This document shows positions 5,742-6,548 of a stretch of 6,548 nt of DNA, piece after piece. The stretch covers positions 1-6,548 of the forward strand of contig JBAUHI010000051.1 of assembly GCA_049680185.1 (NCBI GenBank), written 5' to 3'. The stretch comes from CAMLHU01 sp049680185 (GTDB lineage: Bacteria > Gemmatimonadota > Gemmatimonadetes > Gemmatimonadales > GWC2-71-9). Under the pieces are notes generated by a model. The model was not told where the DNA came from. It saw only the letters and a program-made list of their open reading frames with translations, and made no database searches. The first letter of the stretch is position 1. Each line of letters begins with the position of its first letter. The position numbers and the translations under genes were made by a program.

Positions 5742-6350
5742 TCAGCTTCCCAGGGGTTCGAGGTCGGGACCGAGCGGCACCGGATGGCCGGCCGCGGCGG
5801 CGGCGAGGACGACGCGGGGAAGGAGCCAATGCTCCGCGTCCAGCACCCGCGCCGCGAGCGAGAGCGGGGTGTCCTGCGGGAGGACGGGAACCTGCACCTG
5901 GGCCAGGATGGCGCCCCGGTCGTAGGCTTCGTCCACCAGGTGCACCGTGGCGCCTGACTGAAATGCGCCGCTCGCCAGGACCGCCTGATGCACCCGTTCG
6001 CCGTACATCCCCGGTCCGCCAAAATCGGGCAGGAGGGCGGGATGGATGTTGATCATCCGGCCACGATAAGCCGACACGACGGCGGCCGGCATCAGCTTGA
6101 GATATCCGGCCAGGACCAAGAGGTCCACGAGGTGTCGGCCGAGGAGGTCGATCCATTCACTCGCGTCGGCGGGGTCGGCCAGGGCCATCGCAGGGACCCC
6201 GTGGCGCCGCGCGCGTTCGAGGCCGCCCGACCCCGCCTTGTTGCTGACCACCAGCACCACCTCGGCCGCAGAACCCGGAGGCAGCGCGTCGAGAAGGGCC
6301 TGAAGGTTGGTCCCGCCGCCGGAAACGGCGACCGCGACGCGGAGCGGCAT
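5742..6350 (-). CDS. purN: Phosphoribosylglycinamide formyltransferase (GAR transformylase)
   Basis: A 202-residue folate-dependent enzyme that transfers the formyl group of 10-formyl-tetrahydrofolate to GAR, the third step of purine synthesis. It shows AVSGGGTNLQALL (8-20) at the phosphate-binding loop, NKAG (37-40), AGYLKLMP (81-88), and the catalytic triad in NIHPALLP (N101, H103) and DEAYDRG (D144). Length is normal. The GGPGMYGERVHQAV segment (111-124) resembles Bacteroidetes-type PurN more than the proteobacterial form. I chose ATG at 6350, directly before the first beta strand; the ATG at 6473 would add 41 residues coded by heptamer repeat and palindromes. No Shine-Dalgarno precedes 6350 (the bases are CTCCCCCC) and TATATT lies 8 nt upstream, so the message may begin at the ATG. 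purH follows after 6 nt. Confidence 0.96.
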   Translation of the reverse strand: MPLRVAVAVSGGGTNLQALLDALPPGSAAEVVLVVSNKAGSGGLERARRHGVPAMALADPADASEWIDLLGRHLVDLLVLAGYLKLMPAAVVSAYRGRMINIHPALLPDFGGPGMYGERVHQAVLASGAFQSGATVHLVDEAYDRGAILAQVQVPVLPQDTPLSLAARVLDAEHWLLPRVVLAAAAAGHPVPLGPDLEPLGS

Positions 6351-6358
6351 GGGGGGAG

Positions 6359-6387
6359 AATATAGACGTACAGGCGTGAATGGTGAA
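6359..6387 (-). promoter_or_regulatory. Possible promoter giving a leaderless purN mRNA
   Basis: TATATT (6364-6359) as -10 and TTCACC (6387-6382, four of six matches to TTGACA) as -35, separated by 17 nt. The start would fall at or next to the A of the purN ATG, which agrees with the lack of a ribosome site. The -35 box is supplied by a heptamer repeat unit. The -10 is convincing, the -35 weak. Confidence 0.5.
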
Positions 6388-6417
6388 CGGCAAACGGTGA
6401 ACGGTAAATGGTGAACG
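6376..6417. repeat. Tandem heptamer array, six units
   Basis: Exactly 42 bp in six consecutive 7-bp units on the plus strand: GTGAATG, GTGAACG, GCAAACG, GTGAACG, GTAAATG, GTGAACG, followed by a run of G. The consensus is identical to the array between purH and the DUF2723 gene. It lies just upstream of purN, all units in one orientation. Confidence 0.8.
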
Positions 6418-6548
6418 GGGGGGGCGGCCCCGCTGTCACCTACAGCGATGCGAGGGAGCGCCCCCACTGTCATTCCGAGCGGAGCGAGGGACCTTGCCTG
6501 CCTGAAACGGAGCCTGGTGGCCCGGGTCGATCATCGCTGGGTAGGTGG
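6418..6548. other. Gap upstream of purN with small palindromes and no recognisable gene
   Basis: It begins with a G run (6417-6424) whose GGGGGCG can pair with CGCCCCC near 6459-6465, enclosing a small hairpin GCTGT-CACCT-ACAGC (6432-6446). The dispersed repeat described separately follows. The last 55 bases show no start, stop or motif that would assign them to a gene on either strand. Confidence 0.4.
6467..6491. repeat. Dispersed intergenic repeat of the 'TGTCATTCCGAGCG' type
   Basis: CTGTCATTCCGAGCGGAGCG followed by AGGGA matches a short sequence that I recall from intergenic regions of many unrelated bacteria, often mis-translated into peptides such as CHSERSE. Its inner CCGAGCGGAGCGAGG is partly repetitive. 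I recognise it by sequence only; mechanism of spread and function are unknown to me. Confidence 0.5.

Noticed and set aside
4158..5957. A 599-codon open frame on the plus strand opposite purH and purN
   Set aside because: It is antisense to two unmistakable purine genes, has a low-complexity composition rich in Gly, Arg, Asp and Val, and shows no family motif. Long antisense frames are common in GC-rich DNA.
6351..6473. Upstream ATG extending PurN by 41 residues
   Set aside because: The extra residues come from heptamer repeats and palindromes; the family start is directly before the first beta strand at 6350.

Overview
The window is a GC-rich bacterial chromosome segment with every supported gene on the minus strand, so transcription runs from high to low coordinates. 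Base composition, the Bacteroidetes-like PurN, the DUF2723 membrane protein and the short repeat families in the gaps suggest Gemmatimonadota or a neighbouring phylum. That placement is inference only.

Layout in transcription order. (1) 6351-6548: gap holding a 'TGTCATTCCGAGCG'-type dispersed repeat, small palindromes and six tandem copies of a GTGAACG-like heptamer. (2) purN (6350-5742) and purH (5735-4206), 6 nt apart: two de novo purine enzymes that both use 10-formyl-tetrahydrofolate. purN has no Shine-Dalgarno and a -10-like box 8 nt before its ATG, so it may be leaderless. (3) 4105-4205: gap built almost entirely of the same heptamer, five copies facing four inverted copies. (4) A 775-residue DUF2723 polytopic membrane protein (4104-1777), a probable GT-C-type glycosyltransferase. 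(5) tRNA-Ser(UGA), 1752-1666.

(6) The most interesting part is the control region and operon at 1573-1. A sigma70-like promoter (TTGACG, 17 nt, TAGACT) is followed by a SAM-II riboswitch (about 1526-1475). A rho-independent terminator hairpin with a T-rich tail lies 3-4 nt further on. Next comes a possible 28-codon leader peptide containing Met-Arg-Met-Thr and Arg-Met-Arg-Ala-Thr, and then a second terminator-like hairpin. Only then does the operon begin: an aspartokinase made of the catalytic domain alone, overlapping by ATGA a MetX-family homoserine O-acyltransferase that runs off the left edge.

The aspartokinase makes aspartyl phosphate, the entry to the aspartate family, and MetX acylates homoserine, the committed step to methionine. 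The kinase lacks the ACT domains that normally carry feedback inhibition. An attractive reading is that control has moved to RNA: SAM sensing plus possibly leader-peptide attenuation, stacked in one 5' UTR. The riboswitch and first terminator are well supported by sequence; the second layer is a hypothesis.
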